A stretch of 52,094 nucleotides of DNA from Welwitschia mirabilis (taxonomy: Eukaryota; Gnetophyta; Gnetopsida; Welwitschiales): positions 59,976,608-60,028,701 of the forward strand of contig JBOZIK010000001.1 in assembly GCA_051453625.1 (NCBI GenBank), given 5' to 3'. Under the pieces are notes generated by a model. The model did no database searches and was not told where the DNA came from. It saw only the letters and a list, made by a program, of their open reading frames with translations. Position 1 is the first letter of the stretch. The number at the start of each line of letters is the position of its first letter. Made by a program: the position numbers and the translations under genes. Positions 8,986 to 20,410 of the stretch are shown in pieces.

Positions 8986-10273
8986 TGATAGTTGAGGATT
9001 GATCCTAGAGGGGGGTGACTAGGACTTTTAAAGTTTTGTCTTCTTTTTCTTCATGGCCTGGAAAAAAATAAGTATAAAGAAATACTAAAAAAAGGTATTT
9101 AATGGTGGATAGACATCACCCTTTAGCTTTGTAGGCTCCTTGTCCTAGCTGGCATATATTTACTCTTAAGAATGGTTTGTAAGCTCACCAAGTAATCTTT
9201 TACAGCCAATGAGGATTTTATGACTTATCCTCAACCAAGAATAAATGAAAGAGAGAAGGATGCACTACTGCACAAATGTGATCTCTATGGTACATTAATA
9301 TTCTTTTCAAGAAAATGCTATGATGCAAGTACAACAGAAATCTAAACTTTTGGAATGTTTAGAAGTACTAGTAGAAAGTATAATAGTCATTATTCAATCT
9401 TGGATTTATCAAGAATAGTATCAGTACTTTCTAGTAATTAGAGGAAAGCTTTTATACTTAAGATAAAACATATGACCATTTTCTCAAAAGGAAATTAACT
9501 GTTGTAATTTTCTAAAGAACCATTATGCTTTTGTTAATGAACCATTGTATTCATACCAGTTACATTTTTCCATCGCACAATCGACCTATCGTTATTTTCA
9601 GTTGACTGCAAATGCGACCGCCCTTATTCAAATGTTCGGTTGCCCTTGCTTATTGCAAATTCCTCAATATAGAATATGATGTAAATTAGATTACCCTTGT
9701 GAAAAATACTTAGTCATCCTTACCATTTCTACCTAGTCGACCTTATGAGAGGAGATTCCTAGTAGAACATGGTTGCCCGATCTCATTTTATGTGGTTAGC
9801 CTGATGTCATCTGATTCATGTTTTACTAATTATCATGCGGNNNNNNNNNNNNNNNNNNNNNNNNNNNNNNNNNNNNNNNNNNNNNNNNNNNNNNNNNNNN
9901 NNNNNNNNNNNNNNNNNNNNNNNNNNNNNNNNNNNNNNNNNNNNNNNNNNNNNNNNNNNNNATGTGTGTTGTGATTGCTCATATGAAAGCATTCAGTTGC
10001 CTATTCTGCTATCATATTTGATCAAGCTAAGTGAAATGCGGTCATTCATGTGAAGATAGTAGTCACCTATGTGTTAACCAGTCTTCTTTATGTTGTCTTA
10101 GTTTGGTCGCTTGGTAAGTCATGTCTGGTCCCTTGCTTCTAAAGTAATATTACAATTCTTGATCATTTGGTCACCTAATCTTATATGTCGGTCGTCCGAT
10201 GCTGGAAGTTACCTATACAAAAGAATAACTTCAAAAACTCATTAAATTAATCAATAACAATGAGTTCTCAATA
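8986..10273 (-). mobile_element. 5' LTR of Sirevirus 1
   Basis: The LTR is bounded below by TGATAG (minus-strand end CTATCA) next to the PBS and above by minus-strand TATTGAGAACTC, where TA replaces the canonical TG. Its distal part matches the 3' LTR at 2674-3259. Near the PBS end it carries GATCCTAGAGGGGGGTGA, seen in a related form in Sirevirus 2 (47540-47565). A 121-base gap (9841-9961) lies inside. Length is about 1.29 kb. It is rich in TCGACC/GGTCGC-type motifs. Confidence 0.85.
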
Positions 10274-11232
10274 GGCTCATCATGAATAATAAAGTTATAT
10301 TTAAACTTTTAGGCTATGGAATCAGTGACATTTCTAGAGTCATCAGAGGCATTGCTTGTTTCCTAAACTCTTAGTATTTCTACATGATTATTCCATTTCT
10401 TGAGATTTGGGTGTTTGTTTTGATATGATAGTAAAAGATTTTATTGCTAAAAAATTCATTGATCTGATTATTCATTGTTTAAAGCATTTTACTCTAACAT
10501 CATCATAATCACTACCTTATTGAATGAAGTTTTTATACATTAAGTTATGCATTTTTCACATCAAGTGATGCTATGATTACCTTCATAGGAGTCGGCTAGG
10601 TTAAAATATTAGATTGAAGTGCTATCTTTTGATTATGTTATCTTATGCCCATTCTTCTTATTTTCGTTTGTGGTTTGGTTAGTTATTTCAAAGTCATCAC
10701 TAATTTTCTTAGCATGTTGTCTTTCTTAAGGTTTTTAATAAAAGGATAATTTTTTAGATTTGTGTTATTTTTTGGTGTTGTAAGAACTATTCATATTCTT
10801 TTTTATGATGAAACATTTTATATCCACACTTTTACTTTATTTGTTAGAATATTTCTTATCTTTATATTTTTCAAATTTGACATTACTCAGCTTTACACTT
10901 TATTTTGAAAATTGTCTTTATTCTCATCATCTTTTACCTATCTTCTCACTCTCGTCTATCTTTTTTGCTTTATTTTTCAATACAGGACATATTAATTTTT
11001 CTTTGGGGTGGTAGAGACCCATTTTCATGGCTTATTTTTCATAAATTTTTAATTTAATTTAGAGTTTTCATGACATAAAATTTTCAAAGTTACAAACACA
11101 TTATGCATTANNNNNNNNNNTAAGCCTATTTTATGATTTATAGATTTATATTTTGAAAAATAAATTGGCTCACAATTATGGTTTTTCTGCCTAGTTTTTG
11201 TTAGGGACTCACAAAGGCTAAGTGGAGGACTA
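10274..11232 (+). mobile_element. Element A, internal 3' region (second segment)
   Basis: Sequence resumes the match to element B: 10274-10620 aligns with the reverse complement of 18242-18560 (TTCTTGAGATTTGG, CACATCAAGTGATG) and 10620-10960 with that of 16951-17323 (TTTTCTTAGCATGTTGT, TTGTTAGAATATTTC, ATTACTCAGCTTTA). No coding sequence is visible; it is a T-rich untranslated region ahead of the LTR. The last bases before the LTR (AGGCTAAGTGGAGGACTA) are purine-rich and may be the polypurine tract. A 10-base gap is at 11111-11120. Confidence 0.8.
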
Positions 11233-11549
11233 TGTTGAGTTGCCAATTTAGAGTTATTTAATGGGGTTTTATGAGTTGTTTTGCAGGACTTTTATATAGG
11301 TTTAGGTGCAATTCTAAGGTTTTTGGAGATACAAGAGAAAATCTTAGAAAAGTGCAATTACTATCCAAATTTGATGCATTAAAGGCACTTTCTGATGAAC
11401 AGAGCTTTAAAGAAGGATTCATGATAGAAATGCTAAGTTCTCTTCAAAGAAATCATCAAAGAAGACTATCATCTCTTATGGAGTCCACATAATAGACATG
11501 ATGACGACTGCTAATGTGGATTACTAAGTCATCATTTTGAAGATATTTT

Positions 11550-11612
11550 ACGATGTGTCATCATCCCCTATGTCTTCCAGACGATATCCCGGATGACACT
11601 AATATGTAACTA
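11550..11612. repeat. Quasi-palindromic module in the A LTR
   Basis: GTCATCATCCCC...GTCTTCCAGACGATATC...GGATGACA. Counterparts in the B LTR are at 23488-23545 and 23600-23640. Confidence 0.5.
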
Positions 11613-11709
11613 TCACTGATAGATTTCCTTAGCCATTTTATCCATTTTTGAGTCCTTAATGAGTGCACCTAACTACACCTACTATCTATTCTTTTCTATT
11701 GTATTTTCC

Positions 11710-11717
11710 TATAAATA
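11710..11717 (+). promoter_or_regulatory. LTR TATA box of element A
   Basis: TATAAATA preceded by CC and followed by AATTCCC, about 477 bp into the LTR. The same box in the same context (CCTATAAATAA) is in the B LTR at 23376-23383 on the minus strand, which supports a real RNA polymerase II promoter. Confidence 0.55.
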
Positions 11718-12304
11718 AATTCCCTTTTAACTCTCTTTCTCATTTTCGATGCACTGGATATTCTCATGACAGAAGAGTGAAGGATGAAAGATCTGTCTTA
11801 AGTGTTACAGAAAGACGAGCACTTGGTGGAGGGCTGAGTATTCTTCAATGAGATTTGACAGTTTTATAACTGGGATACTATTACTCTTTAATATACATCT
11901 TGCTTTTATTTTATGTTTGTATTATATATTTTCTAATTATCCTTATGGTCTAATGTTATCCTTGATCTTATGACAATTTCTTGGGTGATATAGATTATTA
12001 AGGGCAGCCTTTGTTAAGGCTAAAAGCAAGTAGAGTTAGGGTTATTTTTGCATTGTATGTTAGTTTAGATTGCATATTGCATTTTTCATTACACTTCTAT
12101 TTTTTACATTATTATTTATTTTTTAGTTCCTATTATTTTACAAAGCAACCTATGTCTCATCTCATAAACACCAACGAGAATACAACATTTTGGGTTAACT
12201 CCCACTATAATAGTGTGATGTATTATGTAAAATATCTATTTTGATCATTAATGACAAGATCTCTTTGAATATAAAAGCTTATATAAATACACATCACAAC
12301 AACT

Positions 12305-12322
12305 TGACACCATTGCTGGGGA
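12305..12322 (+). promoter_or_regulatory. Primer-binding site (tRNA-Asp type) after the A LTR
   Basis: TGACACCATTGCTGGGGA, 3 nt after the LTR. It matches 14 of 18 bases of TGGCGCCGTTGCCGGGGA, which I take as the complement of a plant tRNA-Asp 3' end. The B copy matches 15 of 18. A tRNA-Asp primer is known for Athila-group Ty3 elements. Confidence 0.65.
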
Positions 12323-12487
12323 AGGCTATTGAGGAGTACAAGGATTATCATCATTCAAGTGAGTATATCGGACCTCTGTTCGCTTATTTGTTTATGTGGC
12401 ATTGTATTTTATTTGGAGCTATAGGTTTTTTGTGTGCTGATTTTCAGTTTCATTTTTTCGATTTCATTTTTCTATAAAAAAAGTGTG

Positions 12488-12745
12488 GTCATTCCCTCTG
12501 TCGCCCTCATGATAGTCAAGACGATAGTTTGCTTTTTTATTTTTCAGTTTTATTTTTGGATTGTAAATTTTCTAAAATAAATTAGTTTCTATCATCTCTT
12601 ATGACGTCTAGATGACCAAGTAGATGACAAGACTATTTTCTGTGTTTTCTATTTTTGTATTTTGATTTCAGTTCAGTTTTTGTTTTTTGGATTTCTATGT
12701 TTGTCATCCACTCTATCATCCCCATGACAAATAGGACGATAGTGT
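12488..12745. repeat. Three quasi-palindromic modules in the A leader
   Basis: Modules at about 12488-12535, 12590-12635 and 12700-12745 share (G/C)TATCATC or CCTCATGATAG starts and GACGATAG or GATGACAA ends. The B leader has three at matching places (22560-22615, 22455-22500, 22340-22378). They sit between PBS and gag, where packaging and dimerisation signals lie in retroelements. Confidence 0.6.
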
Positions 12746-12789
12746 TATTTTTTTATTTGTTTTCTATTATTTTCTACTTACAGGAACTA

Positions 12790-13447
12790 TTATGTGGTCG
12801 GTTCAAAAAAAGGCTTATTAAAAGAAAAAAAGGGCTACTGATAGAAGAAAGTATTTAAGAAGAAGAATAACATAAACTCTAGGTGCATACATTATTTTTT
12901 CAACTCATTTTATTTTATCATCTTTAAGCACCTACCTTCATCTTGAACTAAAGATTCTCTTCCTCCCATTCTTCTAGAAAAAATGAATAGTGATGAATTG
13001 ACCCGTATAAAAATTCTTAGGAAAAAGATAACATTTAGAGAAAATCTTGAGAAAAATAGTAATAAAATAATTGGGGAACTTATTGCTAAAAAAAAAAGAA
13101 AAGAATCTGAGAATGATAGTAAGAAAACAGTTGGAAAACTTATTGTAAGAAAAGGAGAAGAGAATTCGAGGAAGATAATNNNNNNNNNNAGATTAGGGAT
13201 AGGGTCCATCCCTCTTTTCAACCATCTTATTATTTCCCCTTTCCTTTTAAAAATTCATATGGAACAAATAAAGAAAATCTTAGAGACTCAACCTCATATA
13301 ATCACCTTTACCAATCCCATCCATCTCCCATGAATTACTACAAAGAATAAAATGATCCATTAGAAGAATTAAGGAACACAATAAAAATGCAATAATAAGA
13401 TACTAATAAACATATACAAAAACTGATATAAACTTTGATTGCTTTTA
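12790..13447 (+). pseudogene. Gag N-terminal remnant of the A family
   Basis: The segment after the leader encodes very basic peptides: KKRLIKRKKGLLIEES near 12810-12855 (B has KKRYQRKKVPIKKS at 22220-22270), then at 12983-13333 a Lys/Glu-rich frame with two imperfect repeats (SNKIIGELIAKKKRKE, then DSKKTVGKLIVRKGEE). This fits the charged N-terminus of an Athila-like Gag. The capsid core, zinc knuckle and protease seen in B are absent here because a 100-base gap of unknown true size begins at 13448. A 10-base gap (13180-13189) lies inside the frame. Confidence 0.45.
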
Positions 13448-13547
13448 NNNNNNNNNNNNNNNNNNNNNNNNNNNNNNNNNNNNNNNNNNNNNNNNNNNNN
13501 NNNNNNNNNNNNNNNNNNNNNNNNNNNNNNNNNNNNNNNNNNNNNNN

Positions 13548-13627
13548 ATTGTGTGGAATATCTATTTTGATTATTAATGATAAGATCTATTTGAATATAA
13601 AAGCTTACACAAATACACACTGCAACA
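13548..13627 (+). mobile_element. Terminal LTR end of element A
   Basis: The 80 bases after the gap repeat the end of the A LTR (ATTAATGATAAGATCT, TTGAATATAAAAGCTTA, AATACACACTGCAACA). After the CA comes CTCCT and then a sequence that exists uninterrupted at 28951, so 13627 is the true right end of A. Only the last 80 bp of this LTR are visible. Confidence 0.75.
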
Positions 13628-16260
13628 CTCCTAGTACTCCTAAGCTCCAAGATTTAAAGGCAAATTCTTTTTGAAAATTAAGCTAGTATTGAGATAGAAA
13701 GAACTCTATTCATAATAAGAAAACATAGGTAAAGTAAAAGGACTCAAGAATATGAAAGGACACATCATGAGCTAATAATAAAGGGGATTTTATAATGTCT
13801 CATAAAGGCTTATTTAGTCAATGGGTGCTTTAATAATATAAAAAGAATGCCTTTAATTCTATTACATTTAATGATAATAATGATAAAAAATAAATAACAA
13901 GCCTTTACAAATAACAATTAATCATGTATAAATTCTAAGCAGGTGCAATAAAAATAAAAGTAAATGAAGTCATCATCACTACAAAAACATTATTAATTAT
14001 TAAAAAGTAATATTTTATTCAAGACAAAAGGAACTTCAAAGAATAATTTAACATAATAGTACATATCATTAGGATGTTTTAAAATAATTAAATCTTTCTA
14101 AATAATTCATTAAGCTTAATCTTTGCACTTTTTTTAAAAGAGATAAAAATATAGACATGACATTTCTCATCTCCTTAAGAGGTTTTATCCTTGAAACTTA
14201 CTAAAAGATTAGGTATCCATTGATTAATATCTAATTTTATCTCCCAAGTTGCTACTTTTATAAATTGATCATATCATATTAATTTTGAGAAATATTCTCC
14301 ACAATATGTATTAAAGGTTATCTTTATAGACATAGAGATATTCACAATCTTTCTAAATAATTTCTCTTTTTAAATTATAACTAGTACCTTCATATACAAC
14401 ATGGATCATGTCATCTTACTAAGAACTTCATAGTAAAAATATAAAGCCACATTCCTCCTTCTTCATTTTGACAAACTTACGACAAAGTAGAAGTTGAAAG
14501 TTTCTTCTTAGATGCCTTTGTATTGAAAGTAGCTAGTATAGGCTACTCTTTAGCCTCATACCATTGTTCTTAAATGAATAATTTTACACAGCTTATTCTA
14601 GGCCATTGATATCATCAATCTAAAGATTTACATAACTTATTATTATGTTAAGTGAGATGCGTAATAACATTTAACAGAATGCTAACTTCATGGCATATTG
14701 ACTTTAAAATTTACACAACTCTTTTATTATTTATGACCTTTTGTACTTTTCCATTTTCTAAGGTTATAATGATTACTTGATTAGGGAAAATGTTATAAAC
14801 TAGCATATCTTTCATGTAAGGAATTTCTAAGAAAAATAGTTAAATATGCTTATAAATAAGTTAAACCATTTAGTTCTAGAAGTTAAAATATCTCAACAAC
14901 CTCGTTACTTTGACCAAAGCAAAATATGATTAAACGATTAAATCCAAAACTACAACTCAAATATTGTAATGCTACAATCTCTTATTTAAAATTGTAACAC
15001 ACACTTCTAAAGTTGTTATGTATAAATTCCTAAAACCTGACCTCAAAAATTGTAGATCTCTTCCATATTACACTCCTTTGTTATGTACTTATTTCGATGC
15101 CTCTTTGACACTTCTCAAAAAATAATCTAGCTAAATTTCCACTTGAATGATTTATATGAATGATATAGCATCTTAAAATCTAATAAGTCAAGGAAAGAGT
15201 ATATGAAATAAGGTTGTGTAAGCATAGATCAATTAAATATGCAAGGGCTTTTAGATTAATTAAGAGTAAGAAATGTCTATTCCCATAAGGTTGCATACCT
15301 ATATGCATATTCCATTTAAACAAGGTTACAAACTTTAATCATATAATAATAGGATTATCTAATTAAGATTTATCATGTAGTTAAGGATTACAAGATGCAT
15401 GCTAATAGTAACTATAAATTAGGGTTCAATTAATATAAGAATTTTTCAAGATAAAGGATTATTTAAAGATTTACTGACAATAGTATGCAAGCTCACCAGG
15501 TAGGTTAAATAGTTAATCCTGTAATGCAAGTAATGCCTCTTCACTTTTATCCACCAAAATTTCAAGATAATATAATGGAAAACCTTTGCATGATAATGAG
15601 GTAAAACTTTAAGTATATTTATCTTAGGTATTAGAAGGTTTTCATTCAGTAGAGGTAAAGAATTAATTTCTTGTATTGGTTTTTCGTTCCTACTTAATTC
15701 ATTAACAGAATTAATTTCTAAATCATTTAGAATACTTTTGTTTTTCTTATTTGAGAAAATTTAATTCTTCTTCATTTGTCTTTATAATCTTATTGATGTT
15801 ACATTTAATCATAATCAAATAATATTTTATCTTTATAGACTTAGTACTAACATAACTTTATCTCTTCTTCAATTCATTGTCACCATCAGTACTGATAGAG
15901 CCTTCATGAAAATGTAAACAAGAGTGGAAGGAAAATTGGCTATAATAGAAACAACCTCTAGGTTTAACTAGATGACATGTTCTATATATTTGTTATACAT
16001 ATTTCTTGTTTCTTCCTTTCAAGGTAATTTCTAATATTTTAAGGTCTTTAACATAGAAAATACTTCATGTTCTTGAAATCATTAGTTGCATTTTAAAGAT
16101 TGATCATTTTTTTGGTAATCTTATAAATATATATCTTTCTTGAGTTGGATAAGTCTGCTTCTTTCTTGAAGTTTATGTGTTGCTCTACTATTGTATTTAG
16201 TCTTATTTACTCTTCCTCTTCCTTTGATCATACATATATTTTGAGTAAGTGATTTCTCCC
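13628..16260. repeat. Older host repeat between A and B
   Basis: The first 570 bp (13628 to about 14200) match 28951-29946 (with its gap), for example CATAGGTAA, CACATCATGAGCTA, ATAATGTCTCATAAAGGCTT and TTCAAGATTCAAAGG-like runs. From 14200 to 16260 I see AT-rich DNA without coding potential and nothing repeated within the window that I could spot. B was inserted at 16260/16261, so this stretch was once joined to 23872 onward. It may be part of an old Ty3 element. Confidence 0.55.
16256..16260. repeat. Target-site duplication of element B (left copy, CTCCC)
   Basis: CTCCC here is repeated exactly at 23872-23876, immediately outside the two LTR ends of B. Five bases is the usual length for Ty3/gypsy integration. 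Confidence 0.85.
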
Positions 16261-16780
16261 TATTGCGATGTGTATTTGTGCAAGTTTTTACATTCAAAGA
16301 TATCTTATCATTTATAACCAAAATAGATATCTTACATAATACATCACACTAGTATAATGGGAGCTAACTCGAAATACCATATCAACATTGAAGTCTATAA
16401 GTATGAGACTTAGGTTGGTTTGCAAATAAAGCTAGGAACCAAAAATAAATAATAATGCAAGAAAATAAAGATATAATGCAAGATGCAAAATGCAATCTAA
16501 ACTAATATGCAATGCAAAAATAACCATAATTCTACTTGCTTTTATCCTTAATAAAGGCTACTCTTGATGATCTATGTTATCTAAGAAATTATCAACAGAT
16601 CAAGAGCAATCATAAACCATAAGGGTAATCAAGAAATCTAAGATGCAAACATGAAAAGAAAACCAAGTTTTATATTAAAAGAGTAATACCATCTGGGCTA
16701 CAAAATAGTCGGGTCCCAATGGAGGATACACAACCCTCCACCAAGTGCATGTCTTTCTACAACACATGTAGATAGATCTT
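16261..16780 (-). mobile_element. 3' LTR of element B (3' half)
   Basis: It aligns with 22804-23290 of the 5' LTR: AATACATCA, CTAGTATAATGG, AGTATGAGACT, AAACCAAGTTTTA and AAGTGCATGTCTTT recur in order. The end reads TATTGCG instead of TGTTG-. At 16781 it is broken by another LTR start, so the 5' half is missing or in the gap. Confidence 0.8.
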
Positions 16781-16850
16781 TGTTGCGGTGTGTATTTGTG
16801 CAATAGTTCACATTCAAATTCAATCCTATTAATTATAATTAAGATGTAAA
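16781..16850 (-). mobile_element. Nested LTR fragment (S subfamily) inside the B 3' LTR
   Basis: TGTTGCGGTGTGTATTTGTG starts abruptly after AGATCTT. On the minus strand it ends GAACTATTGCACAAATACAC..CCGCAACA, which matches the end of the solo LTR at 34259-34580. So it is the 3' end of an LTR of that subfamily in minus orientation. The rest is in the 100-base gap (16851-16950). Likely target duplication is ATCTT (16776-16780); the other copy cannot be seen. Confidence 0.6.
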
Positions 16851-19299
16851 NNNNNNNNNNNNNNNNNNNNNNNNNNNNNNNNNNNNNNNNNNNNNNNNNN
16901 NNNNNNNNNNNNNNNNNNNNNNNNNNNNNNNNNNNNNNNNNNNNNNNNNNATGGGAGTAAGAAGGTAGGTAATGGATATGAGGGAAACTTGCAAAACAAC
17001 CTATAAAGCTGAGTAATATTAGATTTAAAAATATAGAGATATGAAATATTCTAACAAGTAAAGAAAAATCGTGGACAATGAAAAGTGTTTCTCATAAAAA
17101 AATGAGCACTTATTACAACATTAAAAATATGAAAAATAAATAGCATAAATTTATTAAGAAGACACTCATATAAGAAATTATCTTTTATTGAAAACTTGAC
17201 CAAGGAAAACATGCTAAGAAAACACGGTAATGAATTTGAAATAATTAATTAAACCAAAAAGGAAAATAAGAAGACTAGACATATGATAATAGAAATAAAA
17301 GAGAGCTTAACTATCTAATATTTNNNNNNNNNNNNNNNNNNNNNNNNNNNNNNNNNNNNNNNNNNNNNNNNNNNNNNNNNNNNNNNNNNNNNNNNNNNNN
17401 NNNNNNNNNNNNNNNNNNNNNNNNNNNNNNNNNNNNNNNNNNNNNNNNNNNNNNNNNNNNNNNNNNNNNNNNNNNNNNNNNNNNNNNNNNNNNNNNNNNN
17501 NNNNNNNNNNNNNNNNNNNNNNNNNNNNNNNNNNNNNNNNNNNNNNNNNNNNNNNNNNNNNNNNNNNNNNNNNNNNNNNNNNNNNNNNNNNNNNNNNNNN
17601 NNNNNNNNNNNNNNNNNNNNNNNNNNNNNNNNNNNNNNNNNNNNNNNNNNNNNNNNNNNNNNNNNNNNNNNNNNNNNNNNNNNNNNNNNNNNNNNNNNNN
17701 NNNNNNNNNNNNNNNNNNNNNNNNNNNNNNNNNNNNNNNNNNNNNNNNNNNNNNNNNNNNNNNNNNNNNNNNNNNNNNNNNNNNNNNNNNNNNNNNNNNN
17801 NNNNNNNNNNNNNNNNNNNNNNNNNNNNNNNNNNNNNNNNNNNNNNNNNNNNNNNNNNNNNNNNNNNNNNNNNNNNNNNNNNNNNNNNNNNNNNNNNNNN
17901 NNNNNNNNNNNNNNNNNNNNNNNNNNNNNNNNNNNNNNNNNNNNNNNNNNNNNNNNNNNNNNNNNNNNNNNNNNNNNNNNNNNNNNNNNNNNNNNNNNNN
18001 NNNNNNNNNNNNNNNNNNNNNNNNNNNNNNNNNNNNNNNNNNNNNNNNNNNNNNNNNNNNNNNNNNNNNNNNNNNNNNNNNNNNNNNNNNNNNNNNNNNN
18101 NNNNNNNNNNNNNNNNNNNNNNNNNNNNNNNNNNNNNNNNNNNNNNNNNNNNNNNNNNNNNNNNNNNNNNNNNNNNNNNNNNNNNNNNNNNNNNNNNNNN
18201 NNNNNNNNNNNNNNNNNNNNNNNNNNNNNNNNNNNNNNNNNACCTAGAAGACTCAAAATAAATAAATCATAACATCACTTGATGTGAAAATGCATGACTT
18301 AATGTATGAAAGTTCAATTTAATAAGACAATAGTTATGATGATGATTATGATAAAAATGGATGATGAAACCAAAGAATTGCTTAAAAATGAACTCATTTG
18401 CTATCATCTTAAAAAAAACACCAAATCTCAAGAAATTAAATCATCATATGGAAAAACTATAAGTCTATGAATTAAGTAATTCTTTTGATGACATTAGGAA
18501 CACCACTGATCCCATAGTCTCAAAGTTGAAATACAACTTTTATTAATGATGAAGGGAGCCACTATAAGGAAAGTAAGGACCTATGAAGCATGGCCAACCA
18601 ACCTCCTAGTGAAGTTTTCATAGCTACCATATTACACTGCCAAAGGCTCCTCTCAAATATATTTGCCCTGGTGTACTTGTGGCGGGACATCATGGTGACC
18701 ATGTTTTTGAGATAGCATAAATAGAAAATAATATGGGCTTTATTTCATTCTTTTTTTTTTCCTAAAAAGAAAATCAAAACAACATTCCACATGACCAAAC
18801 ACTTCAAAAGATAAAGGTAAAAGTTGTAGGATTAAGACAGAAAAGAAACTCTTAAATAATCTAAGATATTTTCACCATTGAGAAAAAAATAAAAAATAAA
18901 GCATCTTCCTTCAATTAAAGTTCATGGAAGTGTGAATGTCCTAAGATTGGATTCATTTAATCTTACCATTGAAATGCCTAAGTCAAAAAAATAATCATGA
19001 AAATAAATACATTAATTATGTTTGAAAGATGATTAAGTAATACCATAATAATCCTTTAAAGGAAAAATCTAAGAGAAAATTTAGATGATTTTCTTATGTA
19101 ATTCCAACTTTTGCCCATTGACTTCCTGAAAGTCTTAAGCATTTAAGTTAGAAATCTCAAGAGAGTCATAAAAATGTATTTTTTCAAAATAACAAAAATC
19201 AATATTTTATTGACTATCGTCCTAGTGATCATCTAGATGAAGAAAAAAATTATTTAGAAAACATTAAAAAAATATCAGAAAGCAGGAAAACTTACCAAA

Positions 19300-19337
19300 T
19301 GGACTATCATCCACCTTGTCATGGGGATGATAGATTA
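19300..19337. repeat. Best-preserved quasi-palindromic module (B, 3' region)
   Basis: GACTATCATCCACC then TTGTCATGGGGATGATAG. The outer 9 bases pair perfectly (CTATCATCC with GGATGATAG), so a transcript could fold into a hairpin with a short loop. Confidence 0.65.
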
Positions 19338-19615
19338 TTATTACAGAAGCAGAAAATAGAAATTGCAAACAAAAATAAAAATTAAAAATAGAAAAAAACA
19401 AGGACTTTTAAAATAGAAAACTGAAAAGAAAATAGCAAGGCAAACAAATTTTATTCAATTCCTAAATCTAATTCACACTTTTATTAAAAAGTAATAAGAA
19501 GGAAAAGTTAAGGATATATTTTAGTCTCAAGAGTTTTAGAGAAATAAGTTCCAAAACAAAAATTTATGTATTGATAAAACATAAGAGATGTGTAATTATT
19601 TTCAAGTAAAATTAA

Positions 19616-19798
19616 TTAGATAAAGAGAGGAGTAATGAAGAATAATTTATGATGCCACATTAAAGCACAAATTTTTAAAGCCAAAGAGGAGAAAAATGGT
19701 AACTCTATTAAAATATTTTCATGGAATGCAGGGGTTTTATTTTGATTATTACAAAGAAAATTATCTTTAAGTTCATTAAAAACATTTTTCTTATCCAT
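19616..19798 (-). pseudogene. Peptide remnant downstream of protease in B
   Basis: A 60-codon frame (MDKKNVFNELKDNF... with FHENILIELPFFSSLALK) that aligns with 60-275 of A. It follows the 19865-20092 frame by about 70 bp. No domain is recognised. Its conservation at protein level in two inverted copies suggests former coding function. Confidence 0.45.
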
Positions 19799-19864
19799 AC
19801 TTAAATTATTATTTTCAATTGGTTCATGTAATGGATAATCTTCTTTAAGGTGTAAATCAAAAAT

Positions 19865-20410
19865 TTAGACTTCCATACACTCTAAAGGTTGTATTTCTTC
19901 TTCTCTCTTAAGTTGGTCATCACAAAACACATACTCATTTGATTTCATCTCTTTTTCTTCAAGTGGGTGATGTTGTAAAAATAAAGTGAATTTGATATTG
20001 CTTTCTATGTTTATTTCATCATTATCAAAATCTTTCTTAGCTCCATTAAAGACTCTAATTCTAAAAGTTCTATTTCCAAAATGACATTTCATTATTTTTG
20101 CTCATGTATCAATGATGCAGTGGGCTGTTGCATAAAAGGCTCTACCTAGAAGTAAAGGGTATCCCCTATTATACTTAACTTCTATGATAATTACATTTAC
20201 TATGTAACAAGTCTCTTCTATTTGAATTGCCAAATATTTAATGAACTTAATGGTTCCTTAATTGATGTATCTGCTAATTCTAAGACAACCAAGGTAGGCT
20301 CTATTCTATCCTCCAAGCCATGTCTCTTATGAATGTGAAGTGATATAATATTAACACTCACTCCAATGTCAATTAAAGCTTTCGTAATCTTCTTTCCCCT
20401 CTACAGTAAC
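19865..20410 (-). pseudogene. Athila-like retropepsin (aspartic protease) and downstream linker of B
   Basis: From 20410 downward the minus strand reads VTVEGK, ALIDIGVSVNIISLHIHK, GLEDRIEPTLVVLELADTSI, then after a frameshift YPLLLGRAFYATAHCIIDT, a stop, and MKCHFGNRTFRIRVFN. This is the signature order of the Ty3 retropepsin in the Athila group: the ALxDxGxSVN active-site loop, the LELAD strand and the PLxLGRAF flap-end motif. In the active site the expected Gly after Asp is reached through Ile (DIG). The linker frame 19865-20092 is acidic (EEKEMKSNE, REEEIQP) and would lead into RT in a complete element. A frameshift near 20250 and a stop near 20093 make it a pseudogene. Confidence 0.8.

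Larger units (their letters stand above)
2674..10273 (-). mobile_element. Sirevirus-like Ty1/copia retrotransposon 1, inserted in element A
   Basis: A minus-strand copia element with, in order from 10273 downward: 5' LTR, initiator-Met PBS, gag with zinc knuckles, protease, integrase, reverse transcriptase, RNase H, an extra ORF, purine tracts and a partial 3' LTR. The copia order (integrase before reverse transcriptase), the WYLDSGCSRHM protease signature, the long ORF after RNase H and two purine tracts fit the Sirevirus lineage. All frames carry stops and frameshifts, and four gaps interrupt the visible element. Element A resumes exactly at 10274, which shows this element was inserted into A. 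The target duplication would be GGCTC (10274-10278); its partner is inside the gap at 1696-2673. Confidence 0.85.
11233..12301 (+). mobile_element. Complete LTR of Athila-like element A
   Basis: It starts TGTTGAGTTGCC and ends CATCACAACA, 1069 bp, and aligns along its length with the 1068-bp 5' LTR of B (22804-23871, reversed). It is followed 3 nt later by a PBS. Because typical A internal sequence also precedes it, it serves as 3' LTR of one unit and 5' LTR of the next. It carries the TATA box at 11710 and two quasi-palindromic segments (11493-11520, 11550-11612). Confidence 0.85.
16951..19860 (-). mobile_element. Element B, 3' internal region without pol
   Basis: 16951-17323 matches 10620-10960 of A, 18242-18560 matches 10274-10620, and 18640-19860 matches 1-1215 (all reversed). 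The only coding trace is the peptide block at 19616-19798. It contains two quasi-palindromic modules (19205-19240, 19300-19337). The 918-base gap 17324-18241 could in principle hide something, but in A the matching junction has no such space for a 3-kb pol region. Confidence 0.7.

Noticed and set aside
17315-18256. A 313-codon minus frame across the second large gap
   Set aside because: Only a handful of readable codons; it is non-coding 3' region of element B.
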